From: Lachnoclostridium sp. An196
Lineage (GTDB): Bacteria > Bacillota > Clostridia > Lachnospirales > Lachnospiraceae
Reading direction: 5' to 3'
Assembly: GCF_002160135.1 (NCBI RefSeq)
Contig: NZ_NFJZ01000005.1
Location: 124,001-188,000, forward strand
Length of the DNA stretch: 64,000 nucleotides
The number at the start of each line of letters is the position of its first letter. Position 1 is the first letter of the stretch. A model generated the notes under the pieces. That model was not told the DNA's origin. It saw only the letters and a program-made list of their open reading frames with translations, and did not search any database. Below are positions 8,501-17,710 of this stretch, piece after piece. A program made the position numbers and the translations under genes.

Positions 8501-10504
8501 ATGAAGGCTGAGAAAAAATTACTTTTGATTATCCTTCTGATATTTTCAGTTTTATGGGCATCAGATTCTGCACAGGCACTTGCTGCGGAAACAGCGGCAG
8601 AAGATCCGGACACAGCATCCTGTACCGCGGAGCATTACATAACCGGTATTCTCAACGAAACAGCGCTTCAGTCCTGGCGCGAGGAAAACTATGATACAAC
8701 TCAGGCTGATTTGATTCTGGATAATCTGTCCAGCGTATTATCTACTATAGTAAGAGGGTATGTAGATCATACGGACACCAAAATACCTCTTGATATTTCT
8801 CTGGACAGCCATGGCGCAGATTTTTCAGTGGCTGGAAACTATACGGTTACTGTTACAATCCTGGCTCCTGAAAACTACTGTTTCGCAGAAGGTGTTCTGC
8901 GGGAATTTACGATTCCGGTTCAGATCAACGACGTTTCCCAGCCGGTCATAATTACCTCTCTTCTTAATCAGCAGATAGTTGACAGACAATATTTGGTTCC
9001 CACAGACGGAGCGGCAGAATGGGAAGACAGCTTCAATATTTTAAAGCAATATTTAAGCAGCCGCCTCTGCGGATATGATTCGAACGGGACCGAAGCCCGC
9101 CTGGAACTGGTCTCCTTTGATACCAGCGCCCTTGATTTATCTGTACCCGGCGACTACATCATCACCGCAGAATTGAAAGCATCGGAATCAAATCCTTTTC
9201 CTGTTATTTTGTCGGAAGATCTGCAGACATTGAAAATTCGTGTTAAAGTCAGCCGTCCCGCAGATTTTGAGCTTGCGATTCGAAGTATTTTCCCGGATTC
9301 TGTACAGTTTTCCTATCTGGCAGATTATTATCCCCAAGTACAGGTTTACTATCTGGAAAGCGATGAAGCTCTCTCGGAAGACGACCTTTCCTTCTCCGCT
9401 TTTCAGCCGTATCCGGATGAGGGAGCTGTTTTCACGTCCAACGGATTGTTTTTTATATCCCGGGAAACATTGGTATTAAATCGCAACTATTACTTTTGTC
9501 TGTACGACGGCATTCAGCATTCTGTTATTGTCCATGTGATCAACGATGGCACTTCCGTTTCTTACGCCTATACAGGCGGGGACCGGGACGGCGGAGACAC
9601 AGACGGCAACCGTCCTTCGAACTCTCCGGAGGAAGAACTGCCTCCTTCGGATCCGTCCGAAGAACCTTCCGAACCTTCTGAGCCATCCGAGCCGTCTGGA
9701 CCTTCTGGCTCCACCGGATCTTCCGCCTCCGAGCCTGATACTGATCCGGGAAAGAACAGCGGAAAGGGATCTGGATCCGGCGATCATGACAATGCCGTCA
9801 GCAATGGCAATAACGGATCCTCCGAAACTCCCGGCAGCAGCCCGGACTCCGTATCTTACTCCGAATCCGACATCCATTCCGCAGTCGGCGCCGGTTCTTC
9901 CGAAAAAGCAGACGGCGATGCGGACTCCGATAACGGGGAAGGTTTTACAGTATCTCAGATTCAGAGACTGCTGGAAAGCGGTTCCGGCAGTCTGCGTATT
10001 TCCGAAGATGGACTTTTGGTCATTTTCCCGGACAATATTCTGTCCGAATTGTCACTGGAAGACTCTGATCTGCTGAATGTCAGGCTGCAGTGGATCAGCG
10101 ACACTTCTTTTGATTTACAGCTTCTGATTAACGGCAGTTCCATCGATCACATTCCTGCCGTCACTCTGATGGTGCCTTATCAGCCATCAGCAGCGGAATC
10201 ATCCGCGGATCTGCTCAATGAATCCGGCGAAACAGTCTCAAAAGGCGTCTGCGATCCCGAAACCGGCATATGGACTTTCCAGATCAGAGAAACCGGGACT
10301 TTCACAATTCAGGAACAGTCTGCAGCTTTGCCTCCTGAAACAGCAACAAAGTCAACCGGCACGGATTCATCCGGACTTTCTCAGGAGTCTGCGGACATAT
10401 CATTTCCAACGGATATATTCCTGGCAGTCTCTGCTTCCGCGCTGCTTCTGACCGGAAGTATCTGTCTGCGTCTGCTGAAATACAGGAAGGGGAGGAAGTC
10501 ATGA
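8501..10504 (+). CDS. Secreted, membrane-anchored Ser/Pro/Glu-rich surface protein
   Basis: About 667 residues. A signal peptide (KKLLLIILLIFSVLWA, cleavage near AQALA) is followed by two repeats resembling bacterial Ig-like beta domains (PGDYIITAELKASE and a similar earlier stretch), then a low-complexity Ser/Pro/Glu/Gly/Asp region (about residues 370-480, with repeated PSEPSEPS), another folded segment and a C-terminal transmembrane helix (FLAVSASALLLTGSICL) with a basic tail. It is therefore a single-pass wall or membrane protein. I chose the ATG at 8501 because an AAGGA site lies about 9 nt away. Lying between the regulator and the kinase, it may be an extracellular sensor or accessory protein of the kinase. 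Confidence 0.75.
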   Translation: MKAEKKLLLIILLIFSVLWASDSAQALAAETAAEDPDTASCTAEHYITGILNETALQSWREENYDTTQADLILDNLSSVLSTIVRGYVDHTDTKIPLDISLDSHGADFSVAGNYTVTVTILAPENYCFAEGVLREFTIPVQINDVSQPVIITSLLNQQIVDRQYLVPTDGAAEWEDSFNILKQYLSSRLCGYDSNGTEARLELVSFDTSALDLSVPGDYIITAELKASESNPFPVILSEDLQTLKIRVKVSRPADFELAIRSIFPDSVQFSYLADYYPQVQVYYLESDEALSEDDLSFSAFQPYPDEGAVFTSNGLFFISRETLVLNRNYYFCLYDGIQHSVIVHVINDGTSVSYAYTGGDRDGGDTDGNRPSNSPEEELPPSDPSEEPSEPSEPSEPSGPSGSTGSSASEPDTDPGKNSGKGSGSGDHDNAVSNGNNGSSETPGSSPDSVSYSESDIHSAVGAGSSEKADGDADSDNGEGFTVSQIQRLLESGSGSLRISEDGLLVIFPDNILSELSLEDSDLLNVRLQWISDTSFDLQLLINGSSIDHIPAVTLMVPYQPSAAESSADLLNESGETVSKGVCDPETGIWTFQIRETGTFTIQEQSAALPPETATKSTGTDSSGLSQESADISFPTDIFLAVSASALLLTGSICLRLLKYRKGRKS

Positions 10505-12414
10505 TGGTACATAGAGGAATCCGTCTCGTTTTTTGGGTTATTCTGAGCTTCCTGCTGTCATCGGCAGTCTGTATTACGCTGTATTTCCTCAACAATAAAT
10601 ATACAGACCCGGCCCCGCAGGCGGAAAACGGATATCTGGATCTGACGCAGGAAACGGAGGAAACATATCCTCTGCGTTTTCTGCGCGATGGATGGGCATT
10701 CTATCCGGATACGCTGTTGGGACCGGAAGATTTTAACGACGGCGCGCCGAAAGAATATATGGTTTATACCAGCATCGGAGATTTTACCCGTTTTGACCGT
10801 ATGGGTACCCGGGAAACCCCTTTTGGATGCGGTACCTGGGTGCTGGATCTCTGGCTTCCGGAAACTGGAGACTACGCCCTGGAGCTTCCTGAAATCTTCA
10901 GCGCGTACCGGTTTTACGTCAATGACCGTCTGGTTCTGCAGACCGGCGATCCTGATCCCGAAACCTACACGCCCAAAACCCAGATCCGTACTGTTCATTT
11001 AAATGATTCCGGACATGTGCGTCTGATCCTGGCTGTCAGCAATTATACTCATTTTTACAGCGGCATGGTATACCCTCCGGCATTCGGCACATTACAGGCT
11101 GTCTTTCATTACCGGATCATGCAATCCCTGTCCGCAGCTTCCTGGGATATTTTCATCCTGATTCTTTTTGGTCTGATGCTTGGCGCGGCGTTTCGAATGC
11201 ATCATACAAACGCGTTGCTTTTCGCGGCTTTATGTCTTGCCGCGGTGGGATATACCTCCTATCCGCTGATTCATCTTTTTAAACTGTCCATATTTCCCTG
11301 GTACGGGCTGGAAATTTTCTGCGGCTATTTGCTGATATTTCTTGCCGTAACGATCCAAAACCGTATCTGTATGCCGCCCCGCGTCTGTATCTGTGTCAGC
11401 CAGACAGTTTCTCTTGCATTCAGTCTCCTTGCGCTTGCATACGGCATGCTTTCACCCGTTTTGACTGTCTCTGTCATGCAGACATTTTCCTGGTTTTCGG
11501 CGGCAGTTAAACTCTTGGCGACAGCCTATCTCTTAGCTGCTTCTTTCTGGGGAATTTTTCAACGGCATCCGGAGAGCCGGATCCTTCTGTATGGGAACAC
11601 CGCATACAGCGCCTTTTTCCTATGGGATCGTCTGCTGCCTGTCTACGAGCCTGTTTACGGGGGATGGTTTCCTGAACTGGGAATACAGATTCTGGTTGTA
11701 TTCATCTTCTGTGCGCTGGCGGCGGATATTCTTCGGGCCTACTCTTTTCACCAGTCCTTTGCCGAATCGTACCGTCAGCTTTCCCGGCAGCTTGCCATTC
11801 AGAAAGCTCATTATCAGGAGCTGACCAGCCAGATTGAAGAGACGGTCCGTATCCGGCACGATCAGCGTCATCACCTGACTGTCATATCCACACTTCTGGA
11901 GGAGGGCAGGCTTTCTCAGGCGCAAAAGTATCTGTCAGAATATCAGTCCCGGCTGCATTTTAAAGAACGCACGGTTTTATGCCGCTGTCTGATGGTAGAC
12001 ACCATCCTGCAGTATTATAAAAAGCTCTGTGAGCAAAATCATATTCATTTTACAGTTCAGGCTGAACTCCCCCCGGAACTTCCTTTTTCCGACACCGATC
12101 TGACTATTTTATTCGGCAATCTGGTGGAAAATGCATATGAAGCCTGTCTCTCTTCTGATTCTGCGGCTCCGTCCATACATCTGAAGACCGCATATGAACA
12201 TCAGAAATTTTACCTGCGTGTGGAAAATACTTTTTCCAACAAAATCCATACAGTCAATGGGAAATACCTGTCCGGAAAGCACGATGGAACAGGCATCGGT
12301 ACAGAATCCGTCCGGGCAGTAGTAAAGCGTCTGGACGGACAAATCCGATTCCAGACGCTTTCCGATCATTTTCAGGTATCCGTGATCCTGCCCGCAGAAC
12401 AGAAGATCCTTTAA
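10501..12414 (+). CDS. Seven-TM sensor histidine kinase (AgrC/LytS class)
   Basis: A 637-residue protein. One N-terminal membrane helix is followed by an extracellular domain (about 45-200) resembling the 7TMR-DISM extracellular type, a block of seven hydrophobic helices (about 210-410), a dimerisation helix with the phospho-acceptor in RHDQRHHL (about 455-462) and a GHKL ATPase (NLVENAYEACL N-box, GTGIGTESV G-box). The start overlaps the previous stop (ATGA). Its 3' end overlaps the convergent AMP-binding gene by 4 nt. It presumably phosphorylates the LytTR regulator of the same operon. Confidence 0.85.
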   Translation: MMVHRGIRLVFWVILSFLLSSAVCITLYFLNNKYTDPAPQAENGYLDLTQETEETYPLRFLRDGWAFYPDTLLGPEDFNDGAPKEYMVYTSIGDFTRFDRMGTRETPFGCGTWVLDLWLPETGDYALELPEIFSAYRFYVNDRLVLQTGDPDPETYTPKTQIRTVHLNDSGHVRLILAVSNYTHFYSGMVYPPAFGTLQAVFHYRIMQSLSAASWDIFILILFGLMLGAAFRMHHTNALLFAALCLAAVGYTSYPLIHLFKLSIFPWYGLEIFCGYLLIFLAVTIQNRICMPPRVCICVSQTVSLAFSLLALAYGMLSPVLTVSVMQTFSWFSAAVKLLATAYLLAASFWGIFQRHPESRILLYGNTAYSAFFLWDRLLPVYEPVYGGWFPELGIQILVVFIFCALAADILRAYSFHQSFAESYRQLSRQLAIQKAHYQELTSQIEETVRIRHDQRHHLTVISTLLEEGRLSQAQKYLSEYQSRLHFKERTVLCRCLMVDTILQYYKKLCEQNHIHFTVQAELPPELPFSDTDLTILFGNLVENAYEACLSSDSAAPSIHLKTAYEHQKFYLRVENTFSNKIHTVNGKYLSGKHDGTGIGTESVRAVVKRLDGQIRFQTLSDHFQVSVILPAEQKIL

Positions 12415-13919
12415 AATCTTTTGATTTTCCTTGACGTGGTTTTTTCGAACTCTGTCTCCCTCACCTTCAGGCTGTATACTTTCTTGTACGCCGGTGCGCC
12501 CTGATTGTACTCATCAATCACCTGCTGCAGGGCGGCGGACACATCTTTGATGCGTTTCTTTTTTATGTAATCATAATCCGGATAGATTTCTGCTTCAATT
12601 ACGCCGTCTTTCTCACGTACCAGAATCTCCTGTACCAGGCGGTGTTCGCCAATTTTGTTTTCCAGTTCCTCAGGCGACACATTTTCTCCGTTTTTGGTAA
12701 TGATCAGATTTTTCTTACGGCCGGTAAGATAGACAAATCCATCCTCATCCGCATACCCCAGATCTCCGGTCTTGAGCCAGCCGTCTTCCAGGGTCTGAGC
12801 TGTCTCCTCCGGCATTTTATAATATCCCATCATGACGCTGCTGCCGCGCACCCAGAGCTCTTCGTCCACCGTTTTTGCCTCACAGTTGGGAAGCAGCTGA
12901 CCTACAGATTCTTTACGAATGTTCCAGCTTACGGTAGTGCTGATCACAGGGGAGCATTCTGTCATACCGTACCCCTGAAGGATCGTGATTCCATACCGGT
13001 CAAACAAATCAATCATGGCCGGCGGCAGATAGGCTCCGCCGCTGCAGATAGTATGAAACTGTTTGCCGAACACCTGCCACTTTACCAGCTTTGGCGGCAG
13101 TCCTGATACTTCTTCCAGCTTCTTCGCCATGGTCTCGATCATCAATGGCACCATCAGGATCATATTAGGCTGAAACAGCTTGATATTCTTCACCACGCGA
13201 AGCAGAGAATCGTTAATACAGATTACCGATCCCAGAGAAATTCCTTTCAGAATATCCATACTCAGGCAATAGGCATGATGAATGGGAAGAACCGAAAGGA
13301 TCACCGTCCTCGGCGGGATCTTCATATCCAGACAGGTGGCATTTTCTGCAAGATTCCGCTGTGTAAGCATGACGCCCTTGCTCTTTCCCGTGGTTCCCGA
13401 TGTAAACATGATGGTACAGAGACTGTCCGGCTCCGGTTCGTACCCGAAAACACCTTCATGTTCCCGCAGAAGCTGCCGGAAAGACAAAGTTTCCTCATCG
13501 CTTTCTTCTTTCTGCATGGAGATTAAATACCGCAGTTTCGGGCACCGGCTTTTTACAATCTCCATCAGATCCTTTCGCAGTTCATCCGCTACCAGTACCG
13601 TGGCATCCGCCCGGTCTATCAGTTCACAGAGATCTTCAGCAGGAAGAGATACATCCAGCGGCACCGCCACGCTTCCGCTGTTTACCGTTCCAAAATAGGT
13701 GACGAGCCACGGATAAGAAGTCGCTCCTGTCACCGCTATATGGCTGCCTCTTTCTCCCAGCGCCTCCAGTGCGCAGGAAAAACTTTCGCTGTCCTGCTTC
13801 AGCTGACTGTAGGTTTTTGTCTCAATGATATTTTTCTTTATCTTATACCGGATCGCGTCTTCCGGTCCATAGACTTTCTCTGTATTTACAAGAATCTCCC
13901 GAATCGTTGAACAAAGCAT
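12411..13919 (-). CDS. AMP-binding (adenylate-forming) acyl/aminoacyl ligase
   Basis: A 502-residue ANL-superfamily enzyme. Visible motifs: the phosphate loop FTSGTTGKSKG (about 171-181), GYGMTECSPV, KTGDLGYADEDGFVYLTGRKKNLI and the catalytic C-terminal Lys in TTSRKIKRF. It should activate a carboxylic acid as the adenylate and load it on the carrier protein encoded 12 nt upstream. The substrate cannot be read by eye; the sequence looks as much like a fatty-acyl ligase as an NRPS A domain. It is the last gene of a five-gene operon with carrier, condensation protein, hydrolase and SCP2 protein. Confidence 0.85.
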   Translation of the reverse strand: MLCSTIREILVNTEKVYGPEDAIRYKIKKNIIETKTYSQLKQDSESFSCALEALGERGSHIAVTGATSYPWLVTYFGTVNSGSVAVPLDVSLPAEDLCELIDRADATVLVADELRKDLMEIVKSRCPKLRYLISMQKEESDEETLSFRQLLREHEGVFGYEPEPDSLCTIMFTSGTTGKSKGVMLTQRNLAENATCLDMKIPPRTVILSVLPIHHAYCLSMDILKGISLGSVICINDSLLRVVKNIKLFQPNMILMVPLMIETMAKKLEEVSGLPPKLVKWQVFGKQFHTICSGGAYLPPAMIDLFDRYGITILQGYGMTECSPVISTTVSWNIRKESVGQLLPNCEAKTVDEELWVRGSSVMMGYYKMPEETAQTLEDGWLKTGDLGYADEDGFVYLTGRKKNLIITKNGENVSPEELENKIGEHRLVQEILVREKDGVIEAEIYPDYDYIKKKRIKDVSAALQQVIDEYNQGAPAYKKVYSLKVRETEFEKTTSRKIKRF

Positions 13920-13931
13920 GCGCTCTCTCCT

Positions 13932-14165
13932 TTACTCCTCTGCTTTTAATTTTTCCAGATAATCCGCCGCTTCCTGCACCGTACGGATATCCGCAGCCTC
14001 ATGTTCATCGATTTCCACATCAAATTCGTCTTCCAGTTCTCCAAGCATGCTCATAAAATCAAAGGAAGTAAATCCCAGATCTTCCATAAAACGGGAATCC
14101 GGACGGACATTCTCAGGTTCCACCTCCACATAATTGCAGATTATATTCACCAACTGATCAAACAT
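13932..14165 (-). CDS. Stand-alone acyl/peptidyl carrier protein
   Basis: 77 residues with the carrier fold signature. The phosphopantetheine Ser lies in DLGFTSFDF, where the usual motif is DSL. Acidic helix II/III follows (ELEDEFDVEID). It differs from the housekeeping AcpP at 55.4 kb, so it is dedicated to this operon and presumably shuttles the substrate from the ligase to the condensation protein. Confidence 0.9.
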   Translation of the reverse strand: MFDQLVNIICNYVEVEPENVRPDSRFMEDLGFTSFDFMSMLGELEDEFDVEIDEHEAADIRTVQEAADYLEKLKAEE

Positions 14166-14178
14166 TTTTTCTTCCTCC

Positions 14179-15582
14179 CTATACCAGTTTAATAATCTCT
14201 CCGATGCTCAGATCCGGGTTTTCTACGCCCTTGAACATGATCCTGCACAGATAATAATAAAGATATTCCAGTTTCTCTCTGGAAACGGCTTTCACCTGAT
14301 GTTCAAAATTAAAATCCAGCCCGTTGTCTTCCGGACGGTGCATCACAGTCAGATACATGGCCTGAGTCGTGGCGCCGTTGGGATACCATTTCGTTTTATA
14401 CTGAATATCCCCCAGCTGATCCAGCCCTTTTTCTTTCAGCGTCAAAGGCTGGTAGGTCAGAGACATGGGTTCATAGGTCTGTCCCTGAGGATTGGGATAC
14501 AGTCTGCTGCGATACGCAAAATATGCCACCGGATCATAGTTTGCATGACGAAAATATTCGTTCTGCAGATCACGGATTTCATAGATTCCATCCAGAAAAG
14601 TATGATCCGGAGATATAATCGTGCGGAACGGGAAGGAATGAATCCTGGTTCCTCCGGACTTTTTCTCCTTGACCGTCGCTCTTCTGGCAATGGCTGTATT
14701 GATGGACACATCATCATTGCCGTTCATCTTCTGGAAATAAGTACGCAGACCCATGAGCAGCAGCGTGGCCAATGACACATGATACTTCTCACAGAAATCC
14801 ATCAGCCGTTTTGTAGGCTCTGCCTCCAGATGAAAAATATCCAGAGCAGAATCCACAGAGTCAGATACATTGATGGCTGCACGGGCATCCGGATTCCCGC
14901 TTCTTTTTCTCTCGGCCTCCAGCAGCTCCGGCCCGTCGATACCGTTATAAATCGGTTCAGAAGACTCTATCAGTCTCTGGAAATATGCCGCGTCTCTCGC
15001 CTGGGCTTTACTGCCCGCCTCATACGCCAGATCTTTCTCCACCTGCTCTATGTAAGATGCCATATCCTTCGGATAAGGTACGCCTTCATATTTTGCGTTG
15101 CAATAAAGCTCGATAATATCTTTCAAAAAGCAGATCAAAGACTGAGCATCCATGGTCATATGATCCACCAGCAGGTATACCCCCTGGTAACCGTCCGGCG
15201 TCTTGATCATCACGATACGGTTCATCGGAGAATCATCACGTTTGAAAGGCACTCTGGTCCACGCCTTCATCGTCTCCTCTGCTTCTTCCATAGTCTTCCC
15301 CGTAAAATCTACATATTCAATGTCCCTCTCTTCTTTATCCACTACGTACTGATAATACGTTCCTTCTTTGTCGTGGGCAAAACGAAGTCTCATGGAATCG
15401 CAGCGCTCATAGGCCTTGTAAATCGCCTGTTTAAGTTCCCCAAAATCCAGATCTACGCCAATAGTCAGGCTGGTTCCAATATTCAGCACCTCTTTTTTCG
15501 GGCAGAAATTCTGATAGAAAAAGTGAAATTTCTGTGCGGCAGTCAGAGGATATACCGGATATCCTTTTCTTTTTTTCATCAT
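14179..15582 (-). CDS. Stand-alone condensation-domain protein (NRPS C/acyltransferase superfamily)
   Basis: 467 residues. The start YPLTAAQKFHFFYQNF matches the N-terminal LTxxQ motif of condensation domains. The active-site motif reads DHMTMDA in place of HHxxxDG: the first His is Asp and the last Gly is Ala, but the catalytic second His and the Asp remain. It should join a carrier-bound acyl or aminoacyl group to an amine or alcohol. As a single-domain protein next to discrete carrier and ligase genes it forms a dissociated mini-NRPS. The start overlaps the hydrolase stop by 4 nt. Confidence 0.8.
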   Translation of the reverse strand: MMKKRKGYPVYPLTAAQKFHFFYQNFCPKKEVLNIGTSLTIGVDLDFGELKQAIYKAYERCDSMRLRFAHDKEGTYYQYVVDKEERDIEYVDFTGKTMEEAEETMKAWTRVPFKRDDSPMNRIVMIKTPDGYQGVYLLVDHMTMDAQSLICFLKDIIELYCNAKYEGVPYPKDMASYIEQVEKDLAYEAGSKAQARDAAYFQRLIESSEPIYNGIDGPELLEAERKRSGNPDARAAINVSDSVDSALDIFHLEAEPTKRLMDFCEKYHVSLATLLLMGLRTYFQKMNGNDDVSINTAIARRATVKEKKSGGTRIHSFPFRTIISPDHTFLDGIYEIRDLQNEYFRHANYDPVAYFAYRSRLYPNPQGQTYEPMSLTYQPLTLKEKGLDQLGDIQYKTKWYPNGATTQAMYLTVMHRPEDNGLDFNFEHQVKAVSREKLEYLYYYLCRIMFKGVENPDLSIGEIIKLV

Positions 15583-16526
15583 TTTATGATACCTCCGATA
15601 AATTCGTCCAGAGCATGTTCATATGTCTCCGGAGCTTTATAGTAACTTTCTGCATGGGACGCACCCTCTACAATCAGTTTCTTTTTAGGCGAAGCACAGT
15701 TTTCATATATTTCATCACACATGCTGCACGGCACGAAACCATCCTCGCTGCCATGGATGAAAAGAATCGGCACTTTCGCTTTGCGCACCTCTCTGGCCGC
15801 GTTACAGTCATCCAATCCATATCCGGCTTTTCTGCGGTTTACAAAGCTGGCGATCTGGATCATCGGAAAAGCCGGAAGATGATACATCGAGTGAAGCACG
15901 TGCGTAAACACTTCCTTAGGAGAAGTAAATCCACAGTCAGAAACAATTCCTTTCACCTGAGACGGCAGTTCCAGGCCGCTTGCCATCAGCACCGTGGCTC
16001 CCCCCATAGAAGTACCATGAAGCAAAAGCTCCACATTTTCCCCGCACCTGCGGATAATCCACTGAAGCCAGCCCATAAGATCATACCGGTCCAGGCATCC
16101 GAATCCCACGTACTCCCCCTCGCTTTGTCCATGAGCCCTGGCATCCGGCAAGAACATGCCGTATCCACGCTTCAGATAATAATCTGACAGTCCGATATAA
16201 TCGCTCATTCCCTGACTGGTATATCCATGCAGGCATACCACAATCTTTTTACTGTCTCCATTTGGAAAATAAGTAGCGTGAAGACGGAGACCATCCCTCG
16301 ATCTGGACCATACCTCTTCATGGGGCTGCTCCATCATATACTCTTTACGTTCCTGCATCAGGCCTGCATACTTACTCCAGTCTGTTCCGGACATTTTGAT
16401 TGTCCGATCCACACTTAACCGGTTACGTCTCATGGTTCTTCGATAAAAATATGCGGATCCCCCGGCTTCAGCGACTGTCAGAAGCCCCAGCAGCGCTGCA
16501 ATACTTCTTATCAGTGTCTTCCTCAT
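15579..16526 (-). CDS. Alpha/beta hydrolase, membrane-anchored
   Basis: A 315-residue protein with an N-terminal hydrophobic helix (SIAALLGLLTVAEAGGSAYF), then an alpha/beta hydrolase fold: oxyanion strand VVCLHGYTSQGMSDY, nucleophile elbow HGTSMGG, acid and His near IHGSEDGFVP and GASHAESY. It resembles the BAAT/serine aminopeptidase-type extended hydrolases. The anchor suggests action at the membrane or outside. In this operon it may release or trim the product of the ligase, carrier and condensation proteins. Confidence 0.85.
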   Translation of the reverse strand: MRKTLIRSIAALLGLLTVAEAGGSAYFYRRTMRRNRLSVDRTIKMSGTDWSKYAGLMQERKEYMMEQPHEEVWSRSRDGLRLHATYFPNGDSKKIVVCLHGYTSQGMSDYIGLSDYYLKRGYGMFLPDARAHGQSEGEYVGFGCLDRYDLMGWLQWIIRRCGENVELLLHGTSMGGATVLMASGLELPSQVKGIVSDCGFTSPKEVFTHVLHSMYHLPAFPMIQIASFVNRRKAGYGLDDCNAAREVRKAKVPILFIHGSEDGFVPCSMCDEIYENCASPKKKLIVEGASHAESYYKAPETYEHALDEFIGGIIK

Positions 16527-16544
16527 CTTCCCTGCCTTCTTTCT

Positions 16545-16877
16545 TTATTTTCTTTTACTGTCAATCAGTTCCTTGAAACGCAGAGCTTTGTCAATATTCC
16601 CTTCCACCTTCAGTTTCATCAGCCCTACTGCCGCAACCGGATCCAGTTTTCCTTCCGCTATCTTCATAAAAGTTTCAGCGCTTCCGGTAAACATGGCATC
16701 TCGGTCATAATACTCGTACGGTTCCACATAAAGTTTTCCGTCCTTTACTTCCACATAAAAAATCCCTGCGGCTTCCCCTGTAATGTTAAACTGGTATGCC
16801 AAATGTTCGTGGATGTCGCTCACATCCGCCTCCATAAATCTGCTCTTAATGTCTGCAAAAAAATCCGCGTATTTCAT
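16545..16877 (-). CDS. SCP2 sterol-binding domain protein
   Basis: 110 residues spanning one SCP2 domain (FYVEVKDGKLYVEP, AMFTGSAETFMKIAEGKLDPVAAVGLMKLKVEGN), a fold that binds lipids in a hydrophobic tunnel. The ATG at 16877 follows AAGGAAGAG, which I prefer to a start 30 nt upstream. It is the first gene of the operon. A lipid-binding protein here hints that the pathway substrate or product is hydrophobic. Confidence 0.85.
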   Translation of the reverse strand: MKYADFFADIKSRFMEADVSDIHEHLAYQFNITGEAAGIFYVEVKDGKLYVEPYEYYDRDAMFTGSAETFMKIAEGKLDPVAAVGLMKLKVEGNIDKALRFKELIDSKRK

Positions 16878-16899
16878 CTTTCTCTTCCTTTTTCTTTTT

Positions 16900-16958
16900 T
16901 CGACCATCAGTCGATTTATTCACACTGATACATTACCACTTTTTCGACCGCCGGTCAA
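16900..16958 (-). promoter_or_regulatory. Operon promoter with two TetR-type operator-like repeats
   Basis: Two related imperfect palindromes, TCGACCATCAGTCGA (16900-16914) and TCGACCGCCGGTCAA (16944-16958), lie between the SCP2 operon and the divergent TetR gene. On the minus strand the second contains a -35 box TTGACC (16953-16958), with a weak -10 (TAATGT, 16930-16935) 17 nt on. Repressor binding would block the -35. The regulator identity is inferred from position. Confidence 0.6.
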
Positions 16959-17015
16959 TTTGTTCGGCATATAAATTATCGTTTGTTTTCCCGATTTTTC
17001 CGGCAGTTTTCCCAG

Positions 17016-17044
17016 TTGTGCACCTCATTGTGCCATGTTATACT
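17016..17044 (+). promoter_or_regulatory. Promoter of the tetR-family gene
   Basis: TTGTGC (17016-17021), a 17-nt spacer and TATACT (17039-17044). Transcription would start near 17051, which argues against a translation start at the ATG at 17061. Confidence 0.55.
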
Positions 17045-17093
17045 TAGGGATATCGCAGTAATGCGGCGGAGACTTACAGAAGAGGTGAACGAC

Positions 17094-17705
17094 TTGCAAA
17101 ACCAAACAAAACAGGACCAGATTCTGGATGCCCTCCAGACTCTTCTGGGGGATAAAAACATACAGAATATTTCCGTCAGTGAAATCGCTCAGACGGCCGG
17201 AATCGGGAAAGGAAGCATTTATTACTATTTTCCCTCCAAAGATTCCATCGTAGACGCGTTGGTAGAACGGAATTATGAAAAACCGCTGGAAACAGCAAAA
17301 AATCTTGCAAAACAAACCAGCATTTCGCCTTTCACACGAATGGCCATGATCTTCCAGGCATGCAGAAACTCCTCAACTGAGTTTCGTGCCCAGGACGAGA
17401 CCAAGACATCGGACGCAAAGGAAGACGCATTTATCCGCCAGAAATATATGAAACATCTGATCTCAGAAATGAAACCTGTACTGACCGAGATCATCCGTCA
17501 GGGTATTGAGCAGGGAGAAATCCATTTCGACTATCCCGCCGCACTGGCCGAGATCGTACTGATCGTACTGACTGTTAAATTAGACAATTCACTGGTTCCA
17601 TCTGATCCTGGGAAAATAGAAGAGACCATCCTCGGACTGATCTCTCTGTTGGAAAAAGGGACGGAAAACCCGGCGGGATCGCTGAATTTTCTGATGATGA
17701 AATGA
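17094..17705 (+). CDS. TetR-family regulator, probable repressor of the mini-NRPS operon
   Basis: About 203 residues from a TTG at 17094, 8 nt after AGAGG; an in-frame ATG at 17061 is the alternative. The N-terminal HTH is clear (ISVSEIAQTAGIGKGSIYYYFPSKDSIVDALV) and the helical C-terminal ligand domain is of the usual length. The gene is divergent from the SCP2-hydrolase-condensation-carrier-ligase operon, with operator-like repeats between. It likely senses a substrate or product of that pathway. Confidence 0.85.
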   Translation: MQNQTKQDQILDALQTLLGDKNIQNISVSEIAQTAGIGKGSIYYYFPSKDSIVDALVERNYEKPLETAKNLAKQTSISPFTRMAMIFQACRNSSTEFRAQDETKTSDAKEDAFIRQKYMKHLISEMKPVLTEIIRQGIEQGEIHFDYPAALAEIVLIVLTVKLDNSLVPSDPGKIEETILGLISLLEKGTENPAGSLNFLMMK

Positions 17706-17710
17706 CGTAT

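Noticed and set aside
9600-9760. Repeated TCCGA/PSEPSEP DNA as a tandem repeat or CRISPR-like array
   Set aside because: It is codon-level low complexity of the surface-protein stalk; there are no regular spacers. No CRISPR array was seen anywhere in the window.
16983-17093. Upstream extension of the TetR gene
   Set aside because: The extra codons would include the promoter and most of the leader; a good ribosome site supports the TTG at 17094.
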